A DNA stretch of 64,000 bases from Mesostigma viride (lineage: Eukaryota; Streptophyta; Mesostigmatophyceae; Mesostigmatales; Mesostigmataceae): assembly GCA_009746045.1 (NCBI GenBank), contig RPFO01000041.1, positions 9,206,468-9,270,467 on the forward strand, read 5' to 3'. How positions within the stretch are numbered: the stretch's first letter is position 1; the number at the start of each line of letters is the position of its first letter. Made by a program: the position numbers and the translations under genes. This document shows, one piece after another, positions 28,203 to 40,794 of the stretch. The notes below the pieces were generated by a model. That model was not told the origin of the DNA, made no database searches, and saw only the letters and a list, made by a program, of their open reading frames with translations.

Positions 28203-28830
28203 GGAGGCGCTGCCATGCACCAACGACACCTGCGCAACGAAAAATGGCCAAGCCAAAAGGTGCACGGCCAAAAGTTCGGCAGGTGGGGGGCTGTCGGAAA
28301 GGACGAGGGCGAGGCTGGCGACATTCGTTGGGGCACCTCCGGAAACCGAAAATCAGGACGACCAGGAGGACGAGGAGGGGGAGGTCGCAGCCGAGAAATT
28401 CATGCAAGGTTTGAAGGCAGCGCTGGGAGGAATGGAGGGGGCGGGAAGCCACTTCAAGGCCTCGAAAGGGGTGGCGCTGCCGTGCCGAGCCAAGAGCGTG
28501 AAATATCGGATTTCGGAGCGGGTGCTGCCGCCGGGGGGTGTTGGAGGACGCCAGCGACAATGGGATGGGAATCCGGTCGTGGGTCATGGTCAACAGTCAA
28601 GCCTGGAAATTGGCGGAACATGGAGAACAGGAAAATTGTCATGAACATTGCATTGGCCATGGACAGCTGTCACGGACGCGAGCTATGTCATCCGGGCGCC
28701 CACTATGCACAAGACCGGTGACGTGCGCAAGGAATTTGTTTTCTACGCATTTTCGACAAAGGCTAGTGACCGGGGGGGGGACACTAGCACTTGCAGCATA
28801 AGAGCGGACGAAAGTGTACTCGTGCACGGC
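28203..28830 (+). pseudogene. Small ORF remnants downstream of the inverted-repeat element
   Basis: An ATG at about 28,243 starts MAKPKGARPKVRQVGG, whose basic start resembles the 122-aa protein at 25,066. After one frame change it continues as LSERTRARLATFVGAP and an acidic stretch (QDDQEDEEGEVAAEKF). A further frame gives VRKEFVFYAFSTKASD near 28,725. It looks like one or two genes with frameshifts. Function unknown. Confidence 0.35.
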
Positions 28831-29071
28831 TCGTTTAAGTGGCCAGCCGGAGCGGCTGCTTAGGTTTTAGCGGGCAAGTGTTCGAAGCGCGTCATTGGTG
28901 AATTACTTGGGGAACTGGGGTTTCCCCGCGAAACTCCAACCGCACGTTCAGATTTCCAAATCTCAAGTAAAGTTCGGCGGAACTTTCTGAACGGGGGCAG
29001 TTGGCGGGCAGCGTTCCTCCAGACGAATGAAATGCGTTCCATACTAGCGCAAAATTTTGAAAGCTTGCGTG
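28831..29071 (-). mobile_element. MITE family M, copy 3, one half
   Basis: Right end of the family in reverse orientation (tcgtttaagtggccagccgg). It runs until the 5-bp duplication GCGTG (29,067-29,071), where Gypsy-1 was inserted. The other half is 45,229-45,591. Confidence 0.8.
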
Positions 29072-29626
29072 TGTTACGTCCTAAACTTCTACCTCCACCT
29101 CTACCTCTACCTGGCCTAATCCAACCTAAATTAGTCAGGCCACCTCTACTCAAACCCCTAGCGAAAGACGAACGAGACGGAGCTGATCTCAATGCATTCA
29201 CGTATGTGTTGCTATAATACGCCATACAACCATTTACCCGAACCCATTTATTCCAGGAATAGAGGAAGGAAACACACTACACTGCCGTGACCCAAGCCTA
29301 TATGTGTTAATTCATTTAACACGCCGAGTGACCACACGATCGAGGGGTAGAACGTGCATAAATGGTCACCAACGGTCCAGCATGCTCGGGCCGACCTGGC
29401 CCTCGCCTACAGGTGCACAGATGCACGCTGGTCCACTACATTCTACCCAAAGGATAAGGACCACTAATAAAGTACGCGGCGCGACGCCCAAAAGCATCCA
29501 ATGCACCACAGTACTGCTATGAGGACAACAGTGTCCTAGTACGAACTACACGTAAACCTAGAAACGACCAAGGCAAGGAACCTAATTTACGTCCGTAACT
29601 ACAACGAATTGTTACGCGACGTAACA
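29072..29626 (-). repeat. Gypsy-1 3' LTR (555 bp)
   Basis: Starts TGTTACGTCC and ends GACGTAACA (+ strand reading), with the TG..CA termini of LTRs. It matches 44,676-45,228 nearly base for base. Flanked outside by GCGTG, also present at 45,229-45,233. Confidence 0.93.
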
Positions 29627-29640
29627 CCTCCCCCCCCACA
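29627..29640 (-). other. Gypsy-1 polypurine tract
   Basis: On the minus strand a G-run (tgtggggggggagg) lies directly against the 3' LTR, the expected primer for plus-strand synthesis. The same tract abuts the Gypsy-2 LTR at 55,649. Confidence 0.85.
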
Positions 29641-29997
29641 AAGGTAGGGAGCCCTCTCCCTACGCACAGGGAGGAAACCAAGGGGTAGGAAAAACCTAAT
29701 GCACCCAGCACACACCAACACAATCGACAGGCCATCCAAGATACAAAGCACCAACACGTTAACTCGGTTCCACCACCACGCCGGGTGGTGTAGGGTTAGC
29801 CAGCACCAAGCCTGGTGGGAGGTTCCCCTAACTGCCTGGAACAGAGTCCTTGCCGGGGGGGACGGCACTGGGCAGGACACACAGAGTAAACAAATCAGTA
29901 CCAAGGACCAAGAACGACCAATCAACTGGCCAGAATATGAGGGCGACTCTATATACCGGAGGGACAACACCCTCAGGTCGGGCCTAAGGCCCTCTAT

Positions 29998-32302
29998 CTA
30001 GTTGCCATCAGTCTGGTAAGTGCCACGCGAGGCCAGCAGAACATCCAGATACGCCTGGTAGTGGGCCACATCATCGGCATTGTCATGCCTATCTACAGTG
30101 AGGAAAACATCGGCCCACACGCCATCAGGAAAAAGGCCCAGAAAGGCCCAGTAATACCTATGCTGCGTAAGAACGACCTGGCCACGGGCCCAGTCCAGGA
30201 AACCACAGGCAAAGAGGCGTAGGAAAGGCTCTACCGCGATCAAACAGAGAGCCCGCAGGAGTAGGCGATGGTACCGGATCCGAGGACGCAAACCCGTCGG
30301 GAAGAACAGATCTATCAGGGGCTCCACGTTAGACGGCCACATCCGGATGTGCCGAACCTCACGTGAGCGCCACCGACGAGCGCACTGTCGCGACCCGAAC
30401 GTCTCTAGGTAGTCGCTAGTCCGAGGGGGAGGATGGCCACGGGAGTCCAGGCCCTGGCCCGGGATGGGCGCTGGACGACGGGCATCCGGCACTCCAGGAT
30501 GGGCTGCAGGAGAACCGTGCTGTACGTAGCACCCGGCACCGCAGGAAACTCTACCGTAAGGGCATCTGAGGCCATAATGCCCAGAGGCGGAGGGTAAGCC
30601 CACTGGAAACCACCGTAGGTGTCCAAGTCATTGTGACGCCTAGCCCAGCGATACAGAACGCGCCGAACCAGGATCTCGCCCTGGAACACAGGATCAGCTA
30701 AAATAACCATATCGAAAGGAGGCCGATCAGTCTCAATGGGTAGGCCACGGTCCCGCGGCGCCCGACACACCTGGGAGAACCCGTAGGACATGGGCGAAAT
30801 GGCAAGCTCGGCGGAGGCGCGCGGCAGGTCACACTGTCGGCAGGCGAGCGCAGACATACCGTACCCGGGGACGGGCGTGTCGCGCGACTCCGGCGTCGCA
30901 TGTACCACAGAAGGGGCCCGGTCCCGGTCGCCCTGGGACAACTCCCGGAGGGAATCAGCAGCGCGGGTGGCGCGATGATCAAGGCCGCTGGTCCGAACAA
31001 CCGCAGCCAAAGACCGCGAGGCCGAAGGGGCAGGGGCCGCAGCAGGGGTAGGAACCGGCACAGACACAGACGGCGCCGGTACAACAGGAGGTCGCGCCGG
31101 ACTCGCTGCCGAAGGAGGTCGCGACGGACCCGCCACCGCAGCTGGCGCCCCGGTCTCCGGTGGAGGCGCACCCTCAGGCCACATGTTGAAAATAGGGCCC
31201 GTAGGGCAGGCAACCCAGCATAAGACTGGTTACCATCCAGGCTCCAGTCTGGCACTGGAATCCTCTGCGGAGGACCACCCTCCCATAGCCTGGGAAGCCC
31301 GCTCGTATCGCCAAAGAAGCCCCGCGCTTGTGGAGGCTCAGCAGCGGCGACAGCGGGCGCGGCCGCTGGGGCAGAAGAATCGCGCGAAGGCGCGGGTACG
31401 GCGGTCGCGGACGCAGAGGCAGCCGGAGGCGTAGGAGCCGCAGCAACAGGAGAAACCGCAGCGACCGAGGGCTCGCACAGCGCAGGCGAAGCCGTAGTCG
31501 CCGAGGCAACAGGAGGGGTAGGGGGCACAGATGCAACAGACACCCCACCTGGCGTGGCGGGAGCATGCGACTGGGACGCCATGAAGGCCCCGAATGCCGA
31601 GGCCAGGGACTGGATCTGGGCCTGCATCGCAGAAACAGTCGCCGCGAGATGGTCAGGCTCATGATCCAAGCCCAGAGGGGTAGGCTCCACAGACACGCAC
31701 GGGGCCGACCGTGGTGAAGACGGGACAGGGGAAGGAGCAGACACAGAGGAGGAGGACGCTGCAACTGAGGCCGAATACTCTGGCGTGTACTGCGCCTCGA
31801 CTGGTGCGTCCGAAGGGGAAGGGTCGCCATGTGCTACCCCCGCTGACTGATCCGCAATCTCCATAAACTCGACCGCCCGTAGGAGGTCACAGGGGTGTTC
31901 ATCTACATCTGCCTCACCCTCGCCCGGAAGCCAAGGGAACACCTCCCGAAGGCAGGAGCGGCCCACAGGGGTAGACAGGTAGGAAAACACACGAGGGCAC
32001 TGAAGGATAGCGGCTATTTGCCCCAAGGCAGGGCAGCGGGAACCACATCCTAAAAGACAATGCCCGGCATCGTCGAACCCATGCACGACTAGCTGTTGCG
32101 GATCATCAGGGTTCGGGCCGAACCACGAGACCCCAAAGAGGGCGGCCCTGACCAAGGCCGCATGATGAGCCTGGAGGGCAGGCTGAACGGGGCCACCCGG
32201 ATAACTGGAACGGGAAACCCATCGGCCCGGAAGGACCTCACAGTAGAACTCTGGATCAGGGGTAGGCGGCAGGATCTCTGTCGGAGGGGTAGGTTCCGCC
32301 AT
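29998..32302 (-). pseudogene. Gypsy-1 ORF3, unknown protein, frameshifted
   Basis: Begins MAEPTPPTEILPPTPDPEF and corresponds along its whole length to the ORF3 of Gypsy-2 (56,024-58,323). An N-terminal domain (LPGRWVSRS.., HCLLGCGSRCPALGQI, YLSTPVGR) is followed by a long Ala/Pro/Ser-rich linker and a C-terminal domain (DPVFQGEILVRRVLYRWARR, TYGGFQWAYPPPLG, DWARGQVVLTQHRYYW). At least two single-base shifts (about 31,210 and about 30,500) break it. No recognised family. It occupies the place where env would lie but shows no signal peptide or membrane segment. Confidence 0.75.
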
Positions 32303-32488
32303 GATGGCTGCGGAGGGGAGGGGACAACCAACCACCCGTCGACAGTAGACATAATATAAGGGAGGGGCAGGTCGACAGCTAGAGCTGATGCAGGGTTTTG
32401 TAGTCCTGCAACAAACGGCTACCACCATCTAACTCACTCTCTGTGTACCATACTTTATCTACCTCGCTACGAGCATACATCCATTTAA

Positions 32489-34382
32489 GGGGAGGGTCCC
32501 ATGGAAATGTATCAAAACTGAAGCCCCCTAATAACTACAGAAATGCAACTGGCAACCACTGAATGATGTTTGGGGACCATAAACATGATGTTTGGGCATG
32601 CATACCACCACTTGTTGGGGGTACTACCCCCAGCCATACACCGGCTATGAGCTAAAAATAGAAAAAAACGCTGTCCGGGGCACATCTTGCCCAGAACAGT
32701 GGGAGAACCAGTTGCATGAAAAAAGTAATACCCATATAAAAATGTCATGGGACATGGTTTCTACCTAATTGGATCAACAAAATCGGCACATCCCTTTGAG
32801 TTATTAATTTTTGGGCCAAAAATACGCTTTTTTAGGCGGGGCGTCCCCATACACACTCATAACACATCCATTAGGCCTAAAAAGTAATAGTCAAATTCTG
32901 TCATGACCATAGAAGGCACTGTCAAAGTTTGGTGGCATTCTGAGCTCAGCTGTAGCAGTTATTAATTTTGGCAGTTGGCCACCTGTGCAGATGCTAAGGA
33001 AGGCATTAGTGAGTATTAAGGCACACTAACACTTCCTATGCCATCCAAAAGGCTCCTGACCATGCCCAATTCGACCACAATGTACAAGGAGGTGGCTGGG
33101 CACGTCATGTGCCCTTGCCTTACCTCGACACGGGCAACCTGTTGCGTGTGTGCACAACAATGAGGCAGGTAGCTCTACATGCCTAGCCGACACTTCTAAA
33201 GCATATTCCAGGTTTATGGTGTGGGCATCATCCCAAAACCAAGCTCAAACACACCCTAGAAAGCCATATCCACAAGTTGCCCAACAAGGGTAACAACAGA
33301 CAGTCCACAGAGAAAGCAGAATTATCATACATGCTGATTGCCAAGGCTTCTCACCATGGTTACCTTGCCTTGCTAGCATATGAATTAGGGCTCTCCCATT
33401 TTAGTGGGAGAAAGGCCAACAAGACAACGATAACCCCTACCTACGTGCAGTTCCACCCATGCAGTATGCCCCTCAGAAAAACCATTGCCACCTTTCTTTC
33501 CAGCGCAATTGTTTGCCAAGAAACAAACTCAAGCTTGTGAGCCTCTAACCACAATGAAGCCTCTCCTAAGAAAGGCCGCGTCAATATTCACACAAAACTG
33601 AGTGCTGTTAGCAATCTCCTTCCAAGAAACCACTCAGCAAATCCCTGACAACTTGACGATATGCCACGGTCACGCGTTGACACGTCCCAGCCATGCAACG
33701 TACATAAAAACCACTGAAAGGTGCCAGGAATCTGGCGATGCGCAGCACGGAATGGCATTATACCTGGCGCTAACTGCACGGAAAAAAGCCGAAAACTTGC
33801 GTTGATAACCCATAAAGGAGGCGAAACATTCATAGGGTCACGTTGATCACACGATCGTACCATTACCGGAATTGTCCTTCGCCCAGCGGCGCAAGAAAGA
33901 ACAACCTTCCATGGAATAATAAGACGCGCATCCCGCGAGCCTGGAGAGTGTCTTACCGATCATGACGGAAATCTTGCCGAAACCCAGCAAAGTTTTTAAA
34001 GCTTTACCAATAACAATTTAAACGCATCCTTGACGCTAGGTAAAGCCCATAAAACCTGACAATCACCGCCGCCAGCGTGCATTCTAATTTATTCCTCTCG
34101 ACGAAAACATCAGATTGGACCCCCGTGGCGATGGTCATCAATAAAATCATCGACACTGCAAAAAACACGAACTCCGCTACGAAGTAGTATCATTTACTCA
34201 TCGTCTTTAAGATTCGCTCAGTTTCTCTGCATTCCGCGAGCTATCTTTTTCTACTCTGCCTGAAAGCACGTCGCCATGGCCAGCTCCGGTAGGGGTGCGC
34301 GCACCGTGCACCACTTTTTCACGGTACGGACGGGTACCGCGAATTTTTCGGCGCCAAAAATATTCGCGCCGGGACCGTCCCC
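32489..34382. mobile_element. TTAA-inserted element, 1,894 bp
   Basis: The ends are GGGGAGGGTCCC and GGGACCGTCCCC (inverted, one mismatch). TTAA lies at 32,485-32,488 and 34,383-34,386. It splits the chromodomain codons of Gypsy-1; Gypsy-2 gives the uninterrupted site. TTAA duplication is the hallmark of piggyBac, but the GGGG terminus is not the usual one and no transposase ORF is present, so it is a non-autonomous TTAA element of uncertain superfamily. Confidence 0.75.
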
Positions 34383-34387
34383 TTAAC

Positions 34388-36900
34388 CTTATACTGGCGT
34401 TGAGTACCGCGGCCCTTTTTAATATCCCTATGGGCCACGATACTTTCTACTTCGTCTTCTACCTCACCAGTATCAGGGTTATGCTCTAAAGGGGCAGGGG
34501 CTAATTCTCTACCAGCGAACGTGCTTTGGTGATAAAGCTTCAGCTGGCTTCTATGGAAGGTGTTTGAGTGAGTCTGCCAAGAGGTAGGGATATCTATTTT
34601 ATATAAGAAATTTCCTACTCTAGACAGCACACGGAAGGGTCCTAAGAAGGCGGGCCTAAGCTTCACTTTAAGTTCAGCTTCGAACTTGTGAGCAAATCGG
34701 CCAACACGGGGGCCTTCTACTAATACTAAATCTCCTATATCTATCTCAGGTGCTCTTCTATCTAAGGAGGCACGCAACCTGGCAAGGTACTTGGCCTGAG
34801 CCCTATGGTACCCTGCAATAGCGTGGTCATGTGCATTTTTCATTTTATCTAATAAGGCCTGCACCCCTTCTATGGTATCCCGGGACACATCGTCCCTGTC
34901 CCGTAAAGGACTAGCTAAGAGAGAGGTAGGGGTAAGGGGCTGTCTACCTGTATCTAGGAAGAAAGACGTATAGCCATGCGCAGCCTGAGGGCAATTGGGA
35001 GAACTCTACCAAGCATAGATAATCCTCCCAATCACTCCCAGAGTTAACATAGTGCCTCAGCGCTTCTTCCACTACCCTATTAAGACGTTCTACTAGATGA
35101 GAGGAGGAGGAGTGATAGGCAGTACCGAACGTAACCTTGGTACCAATAGCAGCGAAAAACTGCTGCCAAAAGTCAGAGGTAAATAGCTTATCTTTATCAC
35201 TAATAAACTGCCTACTCAAACCATGATATCTATAAACGTTATTAAGGTATAGGCGTGCGCAATCGCGTGCGGTGAGTTCTAAAGGACACGGCACGAGATG
35301 ACACATACGAGTAAAACGATCTACAAAAACTAGGATCTGGGCGTTACCTCTATCATTCTTCCTAAAAGGTCCTACAAAATCCATCATAATGGAGTCCCAA
35401 GGCATGATGGGATCAGGTAGGGTCCTAGGTTCTGCTATCTGTCCTGTATTGTTGGGTTTCATCTCCTGGCACGATTGGCAGGTCCTAACATACTCATCTA
35501 TATCTTTTAAAAGGGAAGGCCAGTAGTAAGAGCGAGCTACTAGGTCCCGTACCCGTTTACCACCCTGGTGAGCAGATAAGTCATGCAACTCAAATAGCAG
35601 GGAGGAGCGACAGATAGGGGGGACATACAGGCGCCATTGAGGGGGAGAATCTGCTATCTGCACATATAGAAATCCACCTACAAATTTACAGGGGTGTTTA
35701 CCTAACTGTTGTGGATGGGAGGCAATGGCAGCCAAAGCTTCCGGCTCAGTGGCCGTAAATCTACTAATCAGGCGTTCAAGATCAGAGGTAGGCATTGCTA
35801 CAGAGGTATCCAGAACAGGTTTAAAGAGGTCTCCTACCGCCTTGCCAAAGAGAAGGGGAGGTCCTAGAGGGACTATGTTATCATAAGATTTTCCTGACCT
35901 AGTCGCTATATGGCTAAGCGGTATAGAAATTTTATTATTCCCCTCCCCCCCCACAGAGACCACAGGAAGGGCCTCACACAGGAGAGAGAGTCCTACGTGA
36001 GAAAGGAGATCAGGCATGCGAACAGCAGTACATATGAAAGAGGTAGGCATATGATTCATCATCAGGTAGTTCACCGTAAGGGGTTACACCAAGAGCAGTA
36101 GGAACTAGAGTAGTATTGAGAACATCCAAGTCCTCGAAAAAGGAGTAATCTGCGCGACGGGAGAGTGCATCAGGTACTATGTTATCTACACCTTTAACAT
36201 ACTGAAGTTTTAAAGGGGAAAACTGTGCTAAAAACTCCATCCAGCGCGCTTGACGAGGGGTAAGGTTGGGTTGGGAGAGCAGATGGGTAAGGGGACGGTG
36301 GTCCGTTTGTATAACTAATCTATAAGGATCTATCTCACAGGGTTCATTCAGGCAAACATCAAATTGGGCACCTTTAAGAAAATGCTGCCACGCGTGGCAA
36401 CAATACACCACAGCTAAGAGTTCCTGCTGGTGTACAGGATAGTTACGCTCCGCAGGGAGCATTGTCCTAGAGATATACTCAATTGGCTGTAAGCCCTGAC
36501 CCTGATCCTGGAGAAGGACGCCCCCTATTGCTACCTTACTAGCGTCTGTAGCTACCACAAAGGGTTTGGTAGTATCGGGTAGGATGAGTACAGGAGGAGA
36601 AAGGAGTAGGGATTTTAAACACTGGAAAGCCGACTGACACTCACTACTCCAGATAAAGGGGATATCTTTCTTTAATAAATGGTTGATAGGGGCTGCTATA
36701 GTTGCGAAGCGAGGGATAAAACGCCTATAGTAAGAGGCAATCCCTAGGAAACTAATTACACCTTTAACATCGGTAGGGGTAGGCCATTCCTGGATTGACT
36801 TAGTCTTATCCGGGTCGGTAGCGACACCGGCATCTGACAAAACATGCCCTAAAAATGGTACACTCCTACCAGAACGAACTTTAGCACGGCGAGCCCACAA
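34388..36900 (-). pseudogene. Gypsy-1 pol: end of RT, RNase H, integrase (broken)
   Basis: Three frames must be combined: 36,900-36,010 (WARRAKVRSGRSVPFLGHVL, RNase H start VVATDASKVAIGGVLL), 36,074-34,944 (zinc finger HDLSAHQGGKRVRD..CQSCQ, core with MMDFVGPF, FISDKDKLF and SSHLVERLNRVVEEAL carrying the D, D, E residues) and 34,888-34,388 (integrase C-terminus). Frameshifts lie at about 36,040 and 34,970. Gypsy-2 has the same region intact. Confidence 0.88.
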
Positions 36901-38677
36901 TGTCCCAATGTCCAGAAAAAGGCCTCAATTGAGGCCTTTTTTATATTGGGTGTTGCATGCAGCCAAACAACTTTTTTCCAAATATGAGCATAGGCAATGC
37001 ATTATTATGATTGTTTTGGGGTTGCCAGCACTTAACATCAGTCATATAGCCCCAATACCTATTTAATTATGATTTAACAAAACAGGGTGTCGCTGCGGTG
37101 GCACCATAAACACAGCATGACCATAGATGCAAGCAGACAAAAGGCGCTAGTACTCAGTTCCCTCTGCCTCTTAGGTGTCTTTTGGACCTTACGAGGTTTC
37201 CCCACAACACGGTAAGCATGGCATGACATGGCATGCTCCCCAAGGGACGCCTCTTACACAATTGCACGGCCGGGGCTGTCGCGCAGCACTGCAGGCAGCA
37301 ACAGCCTGCCATGGGTATTGCACGTAACCATGAGGAATCCAAAGCATCTATTACAAACACGCACAAGGATCATGCATTATAATGATAGGTGTGACCTTCC
37401 AAGCGCTTAGCTTCACTCACATAGCCCCAATATCTACGCTGTTACGGTATATTCTGACAGGGGTTTGCTGCCGCGGCAGCAGATGAACAGCACATGGCAA
37501 GATATACAAGCATAACTGGACACCATTTGCACTGTCTTCTAGACCTCTAGCTTGATTTTAAGCTTTGCAAGGGTTGCCTGAGACATGGCCAGCATGGCAG
37601 GAACTGCCATGCTTCTTATGGAAAGCAAACACGTCTACACGGTGGGGGCCAGCCGCAGAGCACTGCACGAAGTAATATAGCCTGCCTTACGATACCTCGG
37701 CACTAGGCGCCGATAGGCAGCTAAAAACTGGCGATATCACAAGCAAATCGATGCCATTCCCTTTCTACCACCAGGACGCACTTACCTTTCACACCCCTCA
37801 CACCCGGGATCACTAAGCACGCATATGCGTTGGCGCTGAACGTGGCTGCATCAGAAAAGCTGTTCAAGCTCGGCGTTTTCAAGTTGTCCGGAAGCGATGC
37901 AGCCCTCTAATCTGGCCGGACAGACGCTCCATGCGTCGTCCATTGACGTATGAAAGCGGCTGCAGCGGCCTCACCAGCGCTGTTCGCATAACTGCGCTCC
38001 CATATCTGGGGGCGCGCGCGCGTTTATTGTCCGCAACCCAGTTTTTCCTAGCTAAAAACACCCCTTCCTCTACCTATGGATTCACGACAAAAGGCTCGAA
38101 TATAACCAGCGCCCCTTTAGTCACGGCTGCCCCAATACCCCCCCGCCGTTCCGCTAGTCTCCTTCCCAACATATCGAAGCATCGTCCTGCTGGCAGGCGC
38201 ACTATCAACGCCATCTACGCCCCATCTGAACTTCACTAACCTGGCATTCAGCACACAAATAACGACCCCACGAATTTATAAATCGACTTTTGACACATTT
38301 AGCGGTCGGGCTAGCTTCAAGGATAATTTATCTGCCCAACGCGCTCCATACTGCTCGAAATGATGCACGAACGTGGCCATACGGTCCATTTTACTCGAGG
38401 CCGCCATGGTCGTGCATTCGTGAAAATTCCTCGTCCCGTTGCACGAAAGTGGCCAAAATAGGTACTTTTCCACCTCACGTATTTTTCAGTAACCGTCGAC
38501 CCCTGTCGACCCCAACGGGTCAGGACGCTCAGCACATGTACCAGATTCGCGCCACTGGGGCCGGACGACCCATAGGACCGGTCCTTCCCGCCAAAATACC
38601 GTACTTTGTGAGATCTTGGTGAAAAAGGCCTCAATTGAGCCAAAAGGCCTCAATTGAGGCCTCTGGACAAATAGACA
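36901..38677. mobile_element. Inverted-repeat element in Gypsy-1 RT, 1,777 bp
   Basis: Left end TGTCCCAATGTCCAGA and right end TCTGGACAAATAGACA are imperfect inverted repeats. Each is followed inward by the 16-bp palindrome GGCCTCAATTGAGGCC. ACAA flanks it (36,897-36,900 and 38,678-38,681). Comparison with Gypsy-2 (gcccacaaagaattttc) gives the empty site. No transposase seen; superfamily not assigned. Confidence 0.75.
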
Positions 38678-38681
38678 ACAA

Positions 38682-39081
38682 GGAATTTTCAGCCATCATT
38701 TCTAAGACTTTCTTTAAATCACGTAGGTGCGTTTCAAAATCAGGGGAGTAAATAAGGATATCATCTAAGTAAGCCTGAGCACAAGAACGATCGTGCTCCG
38801 ATAAAGAAACAGAGGAGAAGGAAGGATCCTTTAAATCAGATGACACTTGGGGAAGGTGAGAGTTACCCATAACAGGTCTAAGCACTTCATTCATTAACAT
38901 TTGAAAAGAGGCAGGAGAGTTACAGAGTCCCATGGCCGCTACTCTAAACTGATAATGACCAAAAGGGGTAGCAAAGGCGGTTTTATGGCAATCCTCAGGT
39001 GCTATACGCAGTTGCCAAAAACCATCTGCACAATCCAGTACCGTGAAACAGGTAGAACCTTTAACCTTATTAAATATATCA
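38682..39081 (-). pseudogene. Gypsy-1 pol: RT catalytic segment
   Basis: Minus-strand frame NKVKGSTCFTVLDCADGFWQ, then FATPFGHYQFRVAAMGLCN and AQAYLDDILIYS, with the YLDD catalytic box. Bounded by the inverted-repeat element on one side and the LINE insertion on the other. Confidence 0.9.
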
Positions 39082-40784
39082 ACCTCCAGTTGACCCTGGC
39101 CAAGTGCGCGGTGTACTCGCCCCAAGGTGATTGCTCCGGCTTTCCGCCCCAGCTCTTGGGCCGGGACGAGCGCCTCCATGGGTTGGATGTCCTCGGCGTT
39201 CCGGTTGGCGACCCCGCGTTTGTCATCGATGCTCTGCGGGCCGCCCTCGAGGCACGCACTGAGGTACTGCCCTTGATTGCGCGCCTTCATGATTCGCAGA
39301 CCAAGGGTCTGCTTCTGTGGTTTTGCGCTCACCCTCGCGTCGTTCACTGGCTCCGGGGCGCTCTTCCGGCTCAGGTCCGGCTGGCCGCCGAGGGCCCGAC
39401 GACGAACGCATCCAGTCGGCCTTGGCGCAGCTGGTCCCGGGCCCCGACCTCCCGCCACATGCTATTCGCATTGCCTCCCTGCCTGCACGGATGGGTGGCT
39501 GCGGTCTGACTCGTGCCGCCCGGCTGGCCCCAGCAGCATTTTTGGGCTCCGTCGCTCAGTCGTGGGCGGAAAGCTGCCGGCTCCTGCCCCTTTTGGCAAC
39601 GGCAGCGCCTGACCTCCTGGACCCCAGCAGCCCTTTGCCCTTCGTCACCGCCATCCAGGAGGCCTATGCTGAGATCCAGCAGGCCTGTTCTCCCGTCCGT
39701 GCCGCTCAGGCGGTACAGCGCCACCTCCCTCGCGGCACTCCCTCGGTCGCCTCCGTTCAATCTCCCGCCGCATTCCCTGCTCGCGTCATCGATAAACACC
39801 AGAAAACCTACGCGGGTATTCTGCACACGGCTGATTGGATTGCTCTTTTCGCGGACCTCAACGCCCAGGGACGTGCGTGGCTGTTCTCGCTTTCCTTGCG
39901 GAGTGTGGGCTCGGCGTACCTTCGTGCTCTTCCCATGGCCCCCCCATTCGCCTTGGCTCCCAGCCACTACTCGGTGGCGCTCGGGCACCAGCTATTTGCC
40001 CCGCAGCCTCTTGTTCCGGCCGGGCGGCCTTGTGGTAGCTGTGGGCAGCCGCTGGATCCCACGGGGACTCACTACCTTGCCTGCATGGGGGGCCAACAGA
40101 ATCAGAATTGGTATTTGTATTTGCACACTGTCCTCCTGACGGTGGTGCTCGCCATGATTCGGTCGGTTTTCCCCCACGCGAACATCCGGTCCGAGGATGC
40201 GGATGGCGCTGCCTTCTATTCCCCCAACCACCGGCCTGACATCGTGGTGCTGGACTTTGAGGGGGGTGGCCGGCATCTGCTTATTGACGTTTCGGTGGCG
40301 CGGCCCTTGGCTCTTAGCCACGTGGCTGGGGCCTCCCTCACGGCAGGTTACACGGCGGACCGGGCGGAGCGGGCCAAGCTCCTGGCCTACGGCGACGTCG
40401 GGCACCATCGTGTGGTGCCCTTTGTCCTGGAGGAGTTTGGGGCCATGGGGCCCCTGACCTCCGCCTTCTTCAAGGAGTGTTGCCGGCTCCGGGAGGACCG
40501 GCTGGACCTGGAGGGCCAGCGGGCCCCATGGTCGGCGCGGACCTGGACGTCATATTGGCGTCAGCGCTTGTCGGTGGCGCTGACTCGGGCCATGGCTGAC
40601 ATCATGCTCCGCCGTACGCGGGCTGATTTTGCGGTGCAGCAGGGCTATTAGGTTCCTCCCGTTAGGCGTTTCCATTGGTCTTATCGTAGTATAGAGCTTT
40701 GACATGGCTCTGTATAGAGGTTTATAGCTGGGCGTTTGCTTTGGTTTGAGTGATTTCACTCTGCTGTAAGTAATTATGTTTTTA
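39082..40784 (+). mobile_element. 5'-truncated LINE with restriction-like endonuclease domain
   Basis: A 10-bp duplication AAATATATCA at 39,072-39,081 and 40,785-40,794 brackets it; Gypsy-2 shows the empty site. ORF2 C-terminus on +: LTLAKCAVYSPQG, then after a frameshift near 39,390 a frame to the stop at 40,651. It carries CGSCGQPLDPTGTHYLAC (CCHC knuckle) and RPDIVVLDF..LLIDVSVARPL, the PD-(D/E)XK pattern of restriction-like endonucleases of R2/CRE/Dualen-type LINEs. The 3' UTR is about 130 bp, with no long poly-A. The frameshift and truncation make it inactive. Confidence 0.85.
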
Positions 40785-40794
40785 AAATATATCA

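Noticed and set aside
30790-31717. Plus-strand Arg-rich ORFs opposite ORF3
   Set aside because: Antisense shadows of the GC-rich ORF3 linker.
29998-32302. Envelope gene in Gypsy-1/2 ORF3
   Set aside because: Position fits, but there is no signal peptide, transmembrane helix or cleavage site; content is Pro/Ala-rich with soluble-looking domains.
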